Of a DNA stretch of 6,715 nucleotides, positions 6,152 to 6,715 are shown in pieces (position 1 is the stretch's first letter; every line of letters begins with the position of its first letter). Made by a program: the position numbers and the translations under genes. The DNA is from Planctomycetota bacterium (GTDB lineage: Bacteria; Planctomycetota; Brocadiia; SM23-32). The notes beneath the pieces were generated by a model. It did no database searches. It was not told the origin of the DNA and worked only from the letters and a program-made list of their open reading frames with translations. The stretch is taken from assembly GCA_018400625.1 (NCBI GenBank), contig JAGYMJ010000006.1, positions 1 through 6,715 on the forward strand, read 5' to 3'.

Positions 6152-6319
6152 AACCAACTCTGTGTGCAGAAATTCTTTGGATATTCCTGCCAAAGTGCCG
6201 TTGAGAACACTTAGCCGGAAGTTATGTCTTGCATGTGAAACATTTTTCCCGAGGTTTTGCTTCATTGTCAGCGCATCCGATATAACAGACTCGCCGTTAG
6301 ATCCTGCATTTTTTGACAT
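6148..6319 (-). pseudogene. MFS transporter, 5' part (start and TM1) of the IS-interrupted gene
   Basis: The frame starts ATG at 6317-6319, with an in-frame TAA three codons upstream. It encodes MSKNAGSNGE, a polar N-terminus, then NFRLSVLNGTLAGISKEFLH and TELVLA (residues 53-58), where the IS enters. Beyond that the frame runs on into IS sequence to a stop near 6041. Residue A58 joins in frame to GYIYALTGS of the 3' part, giving a continuous first helix and a 457-aa protein, a normal MFS size with about twelve helices. Its similarity to transporter N-termini is weak alone; the case rests on strand, frame, the IS ends and the duplication. No clear Shine-Dalgarno is visible before the ATG. Confidence 0.8.
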
Positions 6320-6396
6320 TGTGATTTATGTGATCAGGTAATAATTTGAAAGCTGAACGGGCCAACACTATAATCCTTATAATGCTTTTGGTGGTT

Positions 6397-6588
6397 TTAC
6401 AGCATTTTTTTCGCATTGGGTAAATCATGAAGTATTATAGCGGATTGGATCAGCCCTGCAAGTGTGTCTGATGGCGTATGGTCAGGGTCTGTTTTTATTA
6501 TATGAAACGGGCCGACCTGTATGCTTTTTGGTTTGATCATTAATGTGAAGGAATTTCTGAAGCGTTGATTGGGCAGCCTGCCGTTCCC
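6397..6588 (-). CDS. doubtful short reading frame, unrecognised
   Basis: A minus-strand frame follows a TAA at 6589-6591 and is open for 63 codons to a TAA at 6397-6399. The only ATG start (6540) gives 47 aa beginning MIKPKSIQVGPFHIIKTDPD and ending NAKKML. The codons upstream of that ATG (GRLPNQRFRNSF) look equally protein-like, so it could be a remnant of a longer gene. There is no ribosome site, and the transporter promoter candidate lies inside it. Family not recognised; it may be spurious. Confidence 0.2.
   Translation of the reverse strand, partial: GNGRLPNQRFRNSFTLMIKPKSIQVGPFHIIKTDPDHTPSDTLAGLIQSAIILHDLPNAKKML
6434..6461 (-). promoter_or_regulatory. candidate promoter of the interrupted MFS gene
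   Basis: On the minus strand TTGCAG (6456-6461) is followed after 16 bases by consensus TATAAT (6434-6439). The start point would be near 6427, about 108 bases before the transporter ATG at 6319, a long leader. After the IS insertion it would drive only the 58-codon stump. Confidence 0.5.
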
Positions 6589-6715
6589 TTACCCTTCACT
6601 TGAAACGGGCATGCAAGAAAAGTTATTCTATATACATGAATCGTAAGTCCTCAGTGAACCACGTAGCATCTCCACCGTGCCCTGTGCCGGTGGAATGATG
6701 ATTCTCAGCTACAGC
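6569..6715 (+). pseudogene. partial, stop-broken copy of the gene at the left edge
   Basis: In the frame that matches the left-edge copy, the plus strand reads LPFPYPSLETGMQEKLFY, then IHES, a TAA at 6644-6646, then VLSEPRSISTVPCAGGMMIL to the window edge. The left copy reads NRFYQELQVLSEPRDIPTVP in the same place. The aligned bases GAATCGTAA here and GAATTGCAA there differ by two transitions, one of which turns CAA (Q) into the TAA stop. This suggests a decayed paralogue, or a frame that starts downstream. Family not recognised and the gene is cut by the window. Confidence 0.3.
6645..6715 (+). repeat. right copy of the 71-bp inverted repeat
   Basis: Inverted partner of 24-94, with 67 of 71 positions identical by eye. 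It ends exactly at the window edge and so probably continues outside. Confidence 0.85.

Larger units (their letters stand above)
6320..6644. other. 325 bp upstream of the transporter without a confident gene
   Basis: AT-rich DNA holding the candidate transporter promoter (6434-6461), a weak minus-strand short frame (6397-6588), and on the plus strand a 6-bp stem (AATGCT 6381-6386, AGCATT 6401-6406) followed by a T run to 6411, a weak terminator-like shape. I see no tRNA, riboswitch or other repeat here. Confidence 0.5.

Noticed and set aside
6090..6341. 83-codon plus-strand frame across the right IS end
   Set aside because: It crosses the IS border and is antisense to the transporter 5' part; the translation has no protein-like pattern.
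6381..6411. Plus-strand stem AATGCT/AGCATT followed by T7 as a terminator
   Set aside because: Only a 6-bp stem with a 14-base loop, and no plus-strand gene ends nearby; probably chance in AT-rich DNA.
24..6715. The 71-bp inverted repeats as terminal repeats of one large composite transposon
   Set aside because: They lie within reading frames that run outward past the window, they are not at a clean border, and the only recognisable mobile element has its own ends and target duplication well inside.
1..6715. CRISPR array, toxin-antitoxin pair, retron or other defence system
   Set aside because: No regularly spaced repeats, reverse transcriptase, nuclease or small paired genes were found on either strand.

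Overview
The window is about 6.7 kb of bacterial chromosome-like DNA of intermediate GC content. It carries one recent, fully readable insertion event and several older-looking gene remnants. Two intact housekeeping or catabolic genes, both on the minus strand, are easy to recognise: queA (776-1864, tRNA queuosine biosynthesis) and a uxuB/yjmF-type short-chain dehydrogenase (1987-2814, D-mannonate oxidoreductase, hexuronate catabolism). Gene content suggests an anaerobic or fermentative, plant- or algal-polysaccharide-using bacterium. The phylum cannot be fixed from this sequence.

The centre and right hold a minus-strand major facilitator superfamily (MFS) transporter gene cut in two by an insertion sequence (IS). 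The 3' part (residues after the first membrane helix) lies at 2940-4145. The missing 5' part, with start codon and first helix, lies about 2 kb away at 6148-6319, same strand. Between them is a complete IS of about 2.0 kb (4146-6146/6147). It has imperfect 23-bp terminal inverted repeats (19/23 matching), a 5-bp target duplication GCTAA, its own promoter and a 559-aa IS1634-family DDE transposase on the opposite strand to the transporter. Removing the IS and one GCTAA copy restores one open frame of 457 codons across the junction, so the insertion explains both fragments.

The transporter promoter candidate lies at 6434-6461. uxuB has its own promoter (2865-2893), whose -35 box lies inside a perfect inverted repeat that could be an operator. 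A strong GC-rich hairpin separates uxuB from queA.

The left end (1-795) is a mosaic. It contains the end of an outward-reading, unrecognised reading frame; the first ~84 codons of a P-loop secretion/pilus-type ATPase that then loses its family-like sequence; and, convergent with it, the first ~75 codons of an unrecognised gene overlapping the queA stop. The two convergent pieces meet near 565-575, which looks like a deletion or rearrangement joint.

The two window ends carry a 71-bp inverted repeat (24-94 versus 6645-6715, 67/71 identical). Both copies lie inside outward-reading coding-like sequence, so they look like two diverged copies of one unrecognised gene; the right copy has an in-frame stop. 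I see no CRISPR array, tRNA, rRNA or convincing new multi-gene system here.
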